Below are positions 7,182-14,438 of a stretch of DNA of 20,241 nucleotides, one piece after another. Numbering within the stretch: position 1 is the stretch's first letter; each line of letters begins with the position of its first letter. The notes beneath the pieces were generated by a model. That model had not been told where the DNA came from, did not search any database, and saw only the letters and a program-made list of their open reading frames with translations. Both the position numbers and the translations under genes were made by a program. Origin of the DNA: Nanobdellota archaeon (GTDB taxonomy: Archaea; Nanobdellota; Nanobdellia; Pacearchaeales; GW2011-AR1); assembly GCA_030704765.1 (NCBI GenBank), contig JAUYDD010000218.1, forward strand, positions 1-20,241, written 5' to 3'.

Positions 7182-7475
7182 ATGGGTGTAAATTATACAA
7201 TAGGATTATTGATAATAACATTAGCATGGCTGTTGCAATTATTTTTTTCTTTGAAAGAAAGAAAAATCAGGAAGAGGTTCTTGGTGTTATATTCCCTGGG
7301 AACAACATTGCTTATAATCGATTCTTGGAGCTTAGGATTAATAGATGCTTGGGTATTGAACCTGGTTATACTTGCTATAGTATTATTAATGCTTATCATT
7401 ATCAGCATTGAAAAACCTAAGATTATCTCAGTCGAGAGATATAAGAGAATGAAGCAAAAAAGGAAAAAAAGATAG
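7182..7475 (+). CDS. Small membrane protein with three predicted helices
   Basis: 97 residues, family not recognised. Hydrophobic segments lie at about 5-24, 33-52 and 57-75. Basic stretches follow the first helix (KERKIRKR) and end the protein (YKRMKQKRKKR). The strong AGGAGGT site fixes the start. It is the first gene of the run of small membrane proteins that continues to 14275, so a joint role in an envelope complex is inferred. Nothing catalytic is visible. Confidence 0.7.
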   Translation: MGVNYTIGLLIITLAWLLQLFFSLKERKIRKRFLVLYSLGTTLLIIDSWSLGLIDAWVLNLVILAIVLLMLIIISIEKPKIISVERYKRMKQKRKKR

Positions 7476-7531
7476 ATTTAAAAGGTTTTCAATATATATT
7501 TTCATGTATATAATATAAAATAGGTGATAAG

Positions 7532-7720
7532 ATGAAAAATAAGAAAAATCTAAAAAAATATAACCATAAGATAGATGGGATAGTTACTTTGATTATTTCT
7601 TTAATAATACTTTTCATATCCATATATGGCGGTGCGAAAGGGCCTATGATATCATTGATAATTGCAATTGTTTTCTTGGTCTTGTATTCTTTATATAAAA
7701 TCTTGGTGATAAAATCATGA
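7532..7720 (+). CDS. Small membrane protein with two predicted helices
   Basis: 62 residues: a lysine-rich N-terminus (MKNKKNLKKYNHK), then two hydrophobic segments (about 15-34 and 38-58) separated by GGAKGP. AGGTGAT at 7522-7528 serves as the ribosome site. A TATATAAT-like stretch at 7506-7515 might be an additional promoter. Its last bases overlap the next start by four bases (ATGA), indicating translational coupling. Family not recognised. Confidence 0.62.
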   Translation: MKNKKNLKKYNHKIDGIVTLIISLIILFISIYGGAKGPMISLIIAIVFLVLYSLYKILVIKS

Positions 7721-8031
7721 AGAAAAAAATAAACAGGGCTGATAGGAAGATATCCAATAATAAGGTAGGAAAAAACATAAAGTTAAGAGAAATGAGTGTA
7801 GGCAAGCTTTTTTCTATAACAAAAATAAAACTTATCCTGGATTTTGTTCTATCACTTATTTTAGTGTCATTGATACTTTCTTATGTATCAGATATAAACA
7901 ACGCTTTTATGAATGAGACCCTGGCTTTTAGAATCATTGATGTAATACTCAATACATTGATTTTTATGATAATCTTATATCCTGTATCATGCATATTAAG
8001 CACATGGCTGTTCAAAGCAGAAAGGATATGA
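7717..8031 (+). CDS. Small membrane protein with two predicted helices
   Basis: 104 residues. A basic N-terminal tail of about 35 residues (INRADRKISNNKVGKNIKLR) is followed by hydrophobic segments at about 37-60 and 75-99. It starts in the ATGA overlap with the previous stop. The short outer loop (DINNAFMNETLAFRI) holds no cysteines. Family not recognised; its place in the operon suggests a structural envelope subunit. Confidence 0.68.
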   Translation: MKKKINRADRKISNNKVGKNIKLREMSVGKLFSITKIKLILDFVLSLILVSLILSYVSDINNAFMNETLAFRIIDVILNTLIFMIILYPVSCILSTWLFKAERI

Positions 8032-8041
8032 AGAAACAACA

Positions 8042-8374
8042 ATGGGATTTAAAATCAATAAAAGGAAACTTGCAATATCTATAATAATAATCATCTTGTG
8101 GTATTTTTTCATATTATCTGTGATATTGCCTGATTGTTCTCTCTCAAGTTTCGCATGTGATTGTAAAAAAGGGATTAACCTGATACCTAATTGCTGTTCA
8201 TGCGGAGGGGATTTTATTTTTTTATTAAGGGAATTTTTCTTTATAATACTTCCCGGAGCCTTTGCCTATATAGCCTGGAGCTTATTAGAAAAAAATAAAG
8301 CAGTAAAGAGAAGAAAAATAATAGAGAAGATATCCAAGAAAAACAAAAGGAAAGTTAAAGAGAGGAGAAGGTAA
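8042..8374 (+). CDS. Small two-helix membrane protein with a six-Cys loop (paralog 1)
   Basis: 110 residues: a basic N-terminus, a helix at about 10-29, a Cys-rich outer loop, a second helix at about 58-82 and a strongly basic tail (SKKNKRKVKERRR). Cysteines 32, 39, 41, 51, 52 and 54 lie in the pattern CDCKKGINLIPNCCSCGG. The protein at 9804 has cysteines at exactly the same six positions and a similar start (FKI-KLA-SII), so the two are paralogs. The loop could bind a metal or be disulfide-stabilised outside the cell. Family not recognised. Confidence 0.72.
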   Translation: MGFKINKRKLAISIIIIILWYFFILSVILPDCSLSSFACDCKKGINLIPNCCSCGGDFIFLLREFFFIILPGAFAYIAWSLLEKNKAVKRRKIIEKISKKNKRKVKERRR

Positions 8375-8375
8375 A

Positions 8376-8666
8376 ATGCAAGCATGGATATCAGAATTAG
8401 CTCTTCCTGCTATCTTAGGAGGTGTTGGCGGACTGACCAGAGGATTCATCGGATTATTGAAAGCTATGTCTTTAAGAAGGAATATCTTATGGAATTATTA
8501 TGCAATAACAGTCATCATTGCTGTTGTCATTGGAATATTCACTGGACTTGTATTTAACTTTGATTATAGGTTGTCTTTGCTTGCTGGTTATGCTGGAACA
8601 GATATCTTAGAGGGAATATATAAATCATTCAAGGTCGATAAGACTATTGTTGTGAGGAAAAAGTAA
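8376..8666 (+). CDS. Small membrane protein, holin-like in size and topology
   Basis: 96 residues with hydrophobic segments at about 9-30, 44-64 and 72-86. It contains ILGGVGGLTRGFIGLLKAM near the N-terminus and LLAGYAGTDILEGIYKSF near the C-terminus. From memory, GGLxRGxxGLLK and GYAGTDxxEGxYK patterns recur in small archaeal membrane proteins, some linked to mobile elements, but no function is established. GGAGAAGGT precedes the ATG, and the end overlaps the next start by one base (TAATG). A pore-forming or pilin-like subunit is possible but unproven. Confidence 0.68.
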   Translation: MQAWISELALPAILGGVGGLTRGFIGLLKAMSLRRNILWNYYAITVIIAVVIGIFTGLVFNFDYRLSLLAGYAGTDILEGIYKSFKVDKTIVVRKK

Positions 8667-9397
8667 TGGCTAAAAAACATAAACCTGCAAAAAAAGCACC
8701 CAATATATCCCATTATATAGGCATTGCTATAATGCTTCTCGGAATTCTATTTGGGACATTTGGTTTTTATAAGGGCAAAATAGAGTACATGCAATTATGC
8801 AACATTTTCATATCTTCAATAATCTTAGGAGGGATATTCTTGATAATTTCAAATCTTGATTATAAAAGATGGCATGGATATAACAAAGGAATTTTGATTA
8901 GCACAATTTTATATTTAATATTCTATTTATCTGCAAACCTTTTCTTGATTTTTACTTTAGCAACAATATCTTTTAAATTAACTTTTTTATTTGCATTCAT
9001 AACAGGCTTATTATTCTATATATTGCTCATACCTGGAACAATAATATGGTATATTTTTGGCTTAGGTAAAAACATCTATGCTGATTATTTAATAGCTTTT
9101 ATTTCGTTTTTATTCTATATATTGGTTGGAGCTGTAATAGGGCATTTTTTCATAAAAGATCTGGGCAAAAAAGCTAACTCCAACATTTATGTTGGAGAAT
9201 CAAATGGTCAGCTTTTTCGCTCTTGTGAAAAAAAGCATTTTTATTTTATAACTAAGATACATAAATGCTTTTTTTCAAGCTCACCAAAACCACCAAAGAG
9301 TAAAACCCAAGGTTTTGGTGATAAAAAAATAAGAATAATAAAGAATCCCCATCACAACAAGCTGCGGAGTATTAAATCCATTTGGAGCAATAAATAA
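8666..9397 (+). CDS. Multi-helix membrane protein with a repeat-encoded C-terminal tail
   Basis: 243 residues. About five membrane segments fill residues 15-162 (for example IGIAIMLLGILFGTFGFY and FISFLFYILVGAVIGHFFIK). The hydrophobic domain ends at about residue 166 (KDLG). From there on the code is repetitive DNA: 9165-9233 is identical to the reverse complement of 15760-15828, followed by two more hairpins and another repeat. The 75-odd-residue tail (NSNIYVGESNGQLF...) is thus probably not original; an insertion near the old stop likely extended the frame. Membrane topology is clear, function unknown. It overlaps the preceding stop by one base. Confidence 0.68.
   Translation: MAKKHKPAKKAPNISHYIGIAIMLLGILFGTFGFYKGKIEYMQLCNIFISSIILGGIFLIISNLDYKRWHGYNKGILISTILYLIFYLSANLFLIFTLATISFKLTFLFAFITGLLFYILLIPGTIIWYIFGLGKNIYADYLIAFISFLFYILVGAVIGHFFIKDLGKKANSNIYVGESNGQLFRSCEKKHFYFITKIHKCFFSSSPKPPKSKTQGFGDKKIRIIKNPHHNKLRSIKSIWSNK
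9165..9328. repeat. Three tandem hairpin modules inserted in a coding region
   Basis: Hairpin one spans 9165-9220: an outer stem of AAAAAAGCT with AGCTTTTTCGC and an inner stem CTCCAACA/TGTTGGAG. Hairpin two spans 9221-9278: a TTGTGAAAAAAAGCATTT-type arm with AAATGCTTTTTTTCAA. Hairpin three spans 9282-9323: TCACCAAAACC with GGTTTTGGTGA. GCTC separates them, the complement of the GAGC found beside hairpins in other copies. The first 69 bases are identical to the inverse of 15760-15828. Confidence 0.85.
9342..9396 (+). repeat. Short repeat, AGAATCC...CCATTTGGAG type, copy 1
   Basis: Begins AGAATCCCCATCA and ends TAAATCCATTTGGAGCAATAA. The same start and the same 20-base end occur at 10772-10854. 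This copy lacks the left arm that pairs with CCATTTGGAG in the second copy. It lies at the end of the extended gene at 8666 and supplies its last codons. Confidence 0.7.
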
Positions 9398-9411
9398 AAT
9401 ACCTATATAAT

Positions 9412-9807
9412 ATGAAATTCAAAGATTATCCATCATGGCTGAAGATAGGATGCATATTTGCAATATTTGCTATTATATTTGAGATTTCGTTCATAATAAT
9501 GTGGTCTATTGACCCTAAAAGTGTACTTATTCCTGTGATATTCTTTCCAATCATAAATATAGGGCAGATTTTTGCAGATATATTTACAAAGATATTCTGC
9601 ATCACAACCAAGACTGGAAGATTATGCAGTCCCGGTGCTACACTTTTTATTACAGTATTAACTATGTTACTCATTATTTTGAGTTTTTTTATAATTGGCT
9701 CTATATTAGGATTGATATTCAAAAGGCCATCTAAATCAAGAAAAAAGAAAATAATTATGGTAAAAAACAGGAAAAAACCTGTTATCAAAAACAAAAAAAG
9801 AAAATGA
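9412..9807 (+). CDS. Small membrane protein with three predicted helices
   Basis: 131 residues: hydrophobic segments at about 11-32, 38-58 and 75-102, then a long basic tail (KRPSKSRKKKIIMVKNRKKPVIKNKKRK). A short loop between helices two and three contains CITTKTGRLC. Its stop overlaps the next start in an ATGA. No clear Shine-Dalgarno site is seen; CCTATATAAT directly before the ATG may be a promoter remnant, and the repeats just upstream may have replaced the original leader. Family not recognised. Confidence 0.65.
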   Translation: MKFKDYPSWLKIGCIFAIFAIIFEISFIIMWSIDPKSVLIPVIFFPIINIGQIFADIFTKIFCITTKTGRLCSPGATLFITVLTMLLIILSFFIIGSILGLIFKRPSKSRKKKIIMVKNRKKPVIKNKKRK

Positions 9808-10082
9808 ATTTTAAAATCACAAAAAATAAATTAAAGGCATCAATCATTGCTCCTATAATCTGGTATTTATTATTAAATTTTTATTTTGCGATGTTGTGTA
9901 CAGTAATGAGACTTCTCTGTAATTGCAATAAGGGATTTTCTCTTTTTTATGATTGCTGTGGATGTTCATCTAGTTTTTTATCATTGTTAATCCAAATCAT
10001 ATTAATCCTATTTCCCGGCGTGTTGTTATATATAATTATCAGTTTATTTCAAAAAAAGAATATGAAAAATAAAAGAAAATGA
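9804..10082 (+). CDS. Small two-helix membrane protein with a six-Cys loop (paralog 2)
   Basis: 92 residues. Same plan as the protein at 8042: a basic start, one helix, the Cys-rich segment CNCNKGFSLFYDCCGCSS, a second helix and a short basic tail. Cysteines fall at 32, 39, 41, 51, 52 and 54, identical in position to the paralog. It starts in an ATGA overlap with the gene before and ends in an ATGA overlap with the gene after, so translation is probably coupled. Function unknown. Confidence 0.7.
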   Translation: MNFKITKNKLKASIIAPIIWYLLLNFYFAMLCTVMRLLCNCNKGFSLFYDCCGCSSSFLSLLIQIILILFPGVLLYIIISLFQKKNMKNKRK

Positions 10083-10291
10083 GACTGACTATAGATTTGA
10101 CTGATGAGGAAGTCAAGATATTGAAGAAAAGAGGGAAGAAAAATTATCTTAAATTAAAGGAGCAGGTTGAGGATATAATAAGAAGGAGCTGCATATCTAT
10201 AAAGAAAAATTTGTATATAAGTGAAAAGTTCGATGATAATCTTATCAGTATCTTTTCAAGAGCAAGAAAAGGAAGGAAAAGAAAATATTAA
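10079..10291 (+). CDS. Small soluble basic protein, possible ribbon-helix-helix fold
   Basis: 70 residues, the only clearly soluble product in this run. It starts MRLTIDLTDEEVKILKKRGK, a strand followed by a helix, then LKLKEQVEDIIRRSC, a second helix. That order resembles ribbon-helix-helix DNA-binding proteins, but the match is weak and the C-terminal half (ISEKFDDNLISIFSRARKGRKRKY) is not typical. From memory, LTDEE...EDIxRRS patterns recur in small archaeal proteins of unknown role. The start overlaps the previous stop (ATGA). It could be an operon regulator or a cytosolic cap of the membrane complex. Confidence 0.62.
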   Translation: MRLTIDLTDEEVKILKKRGKKNYLKLKEQVEDIIRRSCISIKKNLYISEKFDDNLISIFSRARKGRKRKY

Positions 10292-10315
10292 AAAGAGGGA
10301 TTAAGTATATATATT

Positions 10316-10771
10316 ATGGATGACATAAAAGAGGTAGGCAAATTATTGTTAGCTAAAGCAATTGCATTAGGAGTATTCTTGCTAATCATATTGATATTGA
10401 ATATCACAGTATACATAATAAATAATCAGGTCCTAAATGAAGTTGTTGTGTTCCTTAACCATAATATAATCATTATAATATTATTTATTCTATTGTTCAT
10501 TGCTGCGAGTGTCCTGGAAACATTAGTCTTTCCGTATAATCTTCCAGGGCCTTTATTGAATGCAATTGGCGGCTGGCTACTTGTGTATTTCATTTTTGAC
10601 ATGTTCAATGTCATAAAAAAATTCATATTTGTTCCTGATGAGATACCAATAAAGCAGATCTATTATCTGACATCTATCATAGTGTTTATAATCATACTTG
10701 TAATAGGATACATAAAAATACTTGCTGATGCAGGGATCCATAAATATAAAAAAATCTTCAAGGATGAATAA
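10316..10771 (+). CDS. Small membrane protein with four predicted helices
   Basis: 151 residues: hydrophobic segments at about 13-34, 47-68, 78-98 and 118-138. A short Pro-rich loop (FPYNLPGPLLNAIGGW) leads into the third helix. The C-terminus is basic (YIKILADAGIHKYKKIFKDE). A GAGGGA site lies about 20 bases before the ATG, weak spacing. Family not recognised. Confidence 0.68.
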   Translation: MDDIKEVGKLLLAKAIALGVFLLIILILNITVYIINNQVLNEVVVFLNHNIIIIILFILLFIAASVLETLVFPYNLPGPLLNAIGGWLLVYFIFDMFNVIKKFIFVPDEIPIKQIYYLTSIIVFIIILVIGYIKILADAGIHKYKKIFKDE

Positions 10772-10854
10772 AGAATCCATCAGGCTAAAGCCAGAGGTAT
10801 TTTTTAAGCCTCCAAATGGGAACAACGAAAATAAATCCATTTGGAGCAATAAAA
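10772..10854 (+). repeat. Short repeat, AGAATCC...CCATTTGGAG type, copy 2
   Basis: Starts AGAATCCATCA and ends AAATCCATTTGGAGCAATAA, as at 9342-9396. CTCCAAATGG (about 10811-10820) pairs perfectly with CCATTTGGAG (about 10836-10845) around a 15-base loop. The GGAG of the right arm sits 11-12 bases before the next ATG, so the hairpin could cover the ribosome binding site of that gene. Confidence 0.65.
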
Positions 10855-10856
10855 AA

Positions 10857-11285
10857 ATGAGATATCAAGAGAAAAAAGCAGAAACAAGAATTCGCGGAAA
10901 ATTAAGCTTTATAACAATCCTGATAATTGCCAATATAACCCTGTTCTCAATCATCATAGTCTATTATTTCTATAATATAGTAAGCATTGATAGAGTCGGT
11001 TACTTGCCAAAAGAAAATGACCTGTTTGCTACATGCATTCAATACTCAGATAATCTTGGATTTTTGGCAAAAGATACTAGGGAGAAATGCGGATTGATAC
11101 TAGAGGATTTTTATCTTGAAGACAAATGCAAAATCTTAGAGAACTCATTAAAAGACAGGTGCAATTATTATATTGCTATGAAAAATTTCAGGATAAGCCA
11201 ATGCAATTTAATAAATGATGAAAAAACAAAAAAAGATTGCATGGATAGGCTGAATATATTGATTCCAGAAGGAGGCATAAGATGA
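10857..11285 (+). CDS. Single-pass membrane protein with an outer Cys-rich helical domain
   Basis: 142 residues from ATG 10857, chosen because GGAG precedes it and the longer frame from 10722 overlaps the previous gene and runs through a repeat. A basic cytosolic start is followed by one helix (about 18-42, FITILIIANITLFSIIIVYY). The outer part has regularly spaced cysteines in helical stretches: REKCGLILEDFYLEDKCKIL, DRCNYYIAM, SQCNLI and KDCMDRL. From memory, this resembles the paired-Cys helical repeats of small secreted archaeal proteins. It ends in an ATGA overlap with the large surface protein, so the two are probably coupled and may work together. Confidence 0.72.
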   Translation: MRYQEKKAETRIRGKLSFITILIIANITLFSIIIVYYFYNIVSIDRVGYLPKENDLFATCIQYSDNLGFLAKDTREKCGLILEDFYLEDKCKILENSLKDRCNYYIAMKNFRISQCNLINDEKTKKDCMDRLNILIPEGGIR

Positions 11286-14275
11286 AAAAAATATTATTCC
11301 TTTTGATATTATCAATGGTGCTGTTCCTAAATGCAAATATCTCTGCAATAGAATATAAGAAAGTTGCTTTGAAATACTGCAATTATAGCTTTAATGACCC
11401 AGATTTCAATATTTGGGATGTAACAACACAAACAGGAGTGTTTTTGGAAATAAGGAATGTAAATATGGTAACTTATTTAAATGACGCTGATAGTAAAACC
11501 TATTATGATACTGGAAAATATTCTTATAGGAACTATCAACCTTTAAGAGGATATTATACTAATTTTGGAACTTATAATCCAACTGGTCTTTGGCCTTATA
11601 ATACTACTTCTAGATTACCTTTCTTAAACTTAAAACCTTCTGGAAATAAAATCTATTTAAAATGCGTGTATTCGTCTTTATTCAGGATAATGATTATTGA
11701 AGACTATGAGTTTGATGCACAACCTGGTGGTGGAGGAGGAGTATATGCTAGTTTTGATTTTAATCTCACTGAAGATTATATTAGGAATAGTCCTAAATAT
11801 TTCAAATCTACAAATATATATTCTTCTGACCCATTAAATCCTGTATTATCACCTATGAGTTATTATACTAGCCCTAATGGCAATCCATTATTAGTAGGTA
11901 CTGTATCCAGTTCTAATACATATTTTGATAATGAGTATAATCCTGACCATTCACAATCTGTAATATATAGTGATGGTTTTTGGCCTGATACTGAACCAGT
12001 CATAATCAGTGAAGTTAATCTTGATTCATTGAAATCAGGATTATTACAATCAGCATCTTATTTAAGGGAAAATGGAAGAGTTGAAGTAATTTCTCCACGT
12101 AGAATTAATTATTTTTATATTAATTCAACAATATCTCCAGGTGAGGGTGATCTAATGCCTTTTTTCAATTTTTCTCAAAAAAGTTTTGAAAATTTGAATA
12201 CAAAAATTGTAAATATCCCAACTTTGTATAATGCAGGAGAACAGACAGAAATTAATTATACTGTATATAATGATTTCAATAAACCTCTATCTAATATTGG
12301 ATTTGAATATGCTGTTTCTACTGATACTTATTGGTCAAAAGGTATTGGAACAATACCTGCTTCTGAAAATGGAGTTGATAAAGTCGATTATTTTTCATCA
12401 TTACCCCTCATGAACTTTCTTCCATTGGAAATAAAAAATTTTTCTTTTAGATATACAATTCCAAATAATGCTATTTTTCCAATCCTCCGTTCATTCGCAG
12501 GCATCAGGAAATCATCAGTGAGAGCTCCAGCATATGATATTATTGGTTATGATAATATAGGTTATCTTGGATTTGACAGTTATGACCCAAGAATAGAATT
12601 TGATCCTGCATTGAACAAAGCTATATTCAAGATATATATGAACTTATATGTTTCATCTTCAAATCCTGCTGTCACTGTGTATCCTAATGAATACAATATA
12701 AGCTTTCAAGTGTTTAAACTTGGAACACCTCCTTTAAATATTCTTTTTGTAGCTGAAAATTTCTCAATAACATTAGATGATAATGAATTCAATAATGTAA
12801 TAAGAAGGCCGAATCTTAGCAGGAATGAACCTATACCTTATTTTTTCAAGACTGTCCTAAATCCTGACAAATATAATGAATCTGGAAATTATCAAGTCAG
12901 CGTGACATCTGTTAAATTAACAGAGCCTTATAAGAACAGGTATATAGGCAGGATTCTAACAGTGCCTAAATTTGACTCAGGCAACCTGTCTTATTATGAT
13001 GGAAGCAACCAGTTTGAATTAGCAAAGAATAAAAGAAATGACATTAAATCATTTACTATCTTTAATCCAACTTTCTTTTTCAGGGATTTTAATATTTCAT
13101 TAACTAATTTTCCAACAGAGAATTACACTATAACTTATATTGAGAATTTCTCTATTGGGCCTATAAAGTCAAGGAAAATATACCTCACAATCAATGCTAC
13201 ACATGCTATATGGCCGATTAATAATGAAACCAGGAGCTTTTTTGTAAATGTTCAAATGACTGATGACCTTGGAAATAGCATATCTGAAAGATTATTTTTT
13301 GAAATAAAGACTTTTGAAGGAAATGTCAGTGTTTTAGATCTTAGGGCTAAAGAGCTTAGAGATGATATACCTGATACAGGTTCATGTTTGTTATATGCTG
13401 GATGGCTACTTGACATAGATAATGATTCAATGAACATCAATCGAGATAAAATTTTTAATGTAACATTAAAGATAAAAGATATGAGTGGAAACACTCTTTC
13501 TAGTTGGTATGAACCAAGATCCATTGGAGTGAATAATTTTGTATTGACACATCAATTCAACGGCCTTGATAGATACAATAATGATTATGAAGCTGTTTTA
13601 GAATTAGATCCTGAAAATAATATAGCTGAAATTAATATTTCAAAAGATCCAGCTAAATATAATAATAATCTTTCTATTGTCCTATCTAAGACTTCTAGGC
13701 CCCGAACATGTTCAATTGATAGTGACTGTACAATGTTAATAAGTGATAATACTTGTAATGCTGCACCTGTACCACCTAGAGCATGTTCTTGTTATTGGAA
13801 TTCTATAAATAATCCTTATAATAGTGGTGGAGACTTTTGCAGAGCTTGCAGCAATATAATAAATATTCAATTATATTGTGCAGGTTATATTAATAAAAAA
13901 ACATGCGAAGCTGATCCATGTAGTGCTGCACTTAGATTGTGCAAAAGCAGAAAGGGAGGGGATGCAAATTGTGGCAGTGCTGTATGCGAATGGTTAAATG
14001 GAGAATGTGTCTTTAAGATGGATTTAAGCGAAACTAAAAAATGTTTTTATCGTCTTGTAGATAAACAGACCTGTGAACAAGGATATAATTTCTGGATTAA
14101 AGAGCATCAATTGATTCCTCCGCCAACATCAGACTTAACATGTTCACCTTCATTAAGCCAGATAAAAGGAAAATGCCAGATTATGCTTTTGCCTTTTTTC
14201 AATAAATATAATATAATAACAGCTGTGATATTATTGGTATCTGTTTATTTTATTGTGTTAAAAAAGAAAAAATAA
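11282..14275 (+). CDS. Large surface protein with CARDB/Ig-like regions and a C-terminal anchor
   Basis: 997 residues. Signal peptide 1-22 (KKILFLLILSMVLFLNANIS). The body is beta-rich and Asn/Tyr-rich. CARDB/Ig-like regions are suggested at about 310-420 (YNAGEQTEINYTVYNDFNKP) and about 690-800, where the C-terminal part (AVLELDPENNIAEINIS) is CARDB-like. Residues about 809-970 hold roughly 18 cysteines (for example CSIDSDC, CSCYWN, CRACSN), probably disulfide-bonded. A final hydrophobic helix (ITAVILLVSVYFIVL) and KKKK anchor it. GGAGG precedes the ATG, which overlaps the previous stop (ATGA). As the last and largest gene of the run it is the likely outer partner of the small membrane proteins. 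No enzyme motif is seen; adhesion or a coat role is inference. Confidence 0.8.
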   Translation: MKKILFLLILSMVLFLNANISAIEYKKVALKYCNYSFNDPDFNIWDVTTQTGVFLEIRNVNMVTYLNDADSKTYYDTGKYSYRNYQPLRGYYTNFGTYNPTGLWPYNTTSRLPFLNLKPSGNKIYLKCVYSSLFRIMIIEDYEFDAQPGGGGGVYASFDFNLTEDYIRNSPKYFKSTNIYSSDPLNPVLSPMSYYTSPNGNPLLVGTVSSSNTYFDNEYNPDHSQSVIYSDGFWPDTEPVIISEVNLDSLKSGLLQSASYLRENGRVEVISPRRINYFYINSTISPGEGDLMPFFNFSQKSFENLNTKIVNIPTLYNAGEQTEINYTVYNDFNKPLSNIGFEYAVSTDTYWSKGIGTIPASENGVDKVDYFSSLPLMNFLPLEIKNFSFRYTIPNNAIFPILRSFAGIRKSSVRAPAYDIIGYDNIGYLGFDSYDPRIEFDPALNKAIFKIYMNLYVSSSNPAVTVYPNEYNISFQVFKLGTPPLNILFVAENFSITLDDNEFNNVIRRPNLSRNEPIPYFFKTVLNPDKYNESGNYQVSVTSVKLTEPYKNRYIGRILTVPKFDSGNLSYYDGSNQFELAKNKRNDIKSFTIFNPTFFFRDFNISLTNFPTENYTITYIENFSIGPIKSRKIYLTINATHAIWPINNETRSFFVNVQMTDDLGNSISERLFFEIKTFEGNVSVLDLRAKELRDDIPDTGSCLLYAGWLLDIDNDSMNINRDKIFNVTLKIKDMSGNTLSSWYEPRSIGVNNFVLTHQFNGLDRYNNDYEAVLELDPENNIAEINISKDPAKYNNNLSIVLSKTSRPRTCSIDSDCTMLISDNTCNAAPVPPRACSCYWNSINNPYNSGGDFCRACSNIINIQLYCAGYINKKTCEADPCSAALRLCKSRKGGDANCGSAVCEWLNGECVFKMDLSETKKCFYRLVDKQTCEQGYNFWIKEHQLIPPPTSDLTCSPSLSQIKGKCQIMLLPFFNKYNIITAVILLVSVYFIVLKKKK

Positions 14276-14305
14276 AAATTAATCTTCTTCTCCTAATTTT
14301 GAATA

Positions 14306-14323
14306 GGTTTTTTTTGATTTTTT
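14306..14323 (+). terminator. T-run terminator after the membrane operon
   Basis: GGTTTTTTTTGATTTTTTGG lies about 30 bases after the stop at 14275. Runs of T without a required hairpin are the usual archaeal termination signal. Confidence 0.5.
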
Positions 14324-14356
14324 GGCATTTCTTTTCAATTATCTTCTATTAATAAT

Positions 14357-14399
14357 ACAGAGTAAAAAATAAATCTCTGTCTTTAGACAGAGGACAAAG
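14357..14399 (+). repeat. CCTCTGTC-type palindrome repeat, copy 1
   Basis: Contains the perfect palindrome CTCTGTC-TTTA-GACAGAG. Its flanks (CAGAGTAAAAAATAAA before, GGACAAAG after) recur with two base changes at 15707-15749. A further outer stem AATAATAC/GTATTAT closes this copy. The TTTA loop with GTC/GAC stem resembles subterminal hairpins of IS200/IS605-type elements. Confidence 0.75.
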
Positions 14400-14438
14400 T
14401 ATTATGAAAGAAAAACAATAGAGTCAATTCTTTGTTTA

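Noticed and set aside
7226..7411. 61-codon open frame overlapping the first membrane gene
   Set aside because: It is in another frame of the gene at 7182, which has the strong Shine-Dalgarno site and clear membrane segments.
9426..9794. 122-codon open frame on the minus strand
   Set aside because: It is antisense to the membrane protein at 9412, whose ATGA coupling and topology are convincing.
10722..10856. Longer N-terminus for the Cys-rich protein at 10857
   Set aside because: It would overlap the end of the preceding membrane gene and translate a repeat; ATG 10857 has a GGAG before it and gives a normal membrane anchor.
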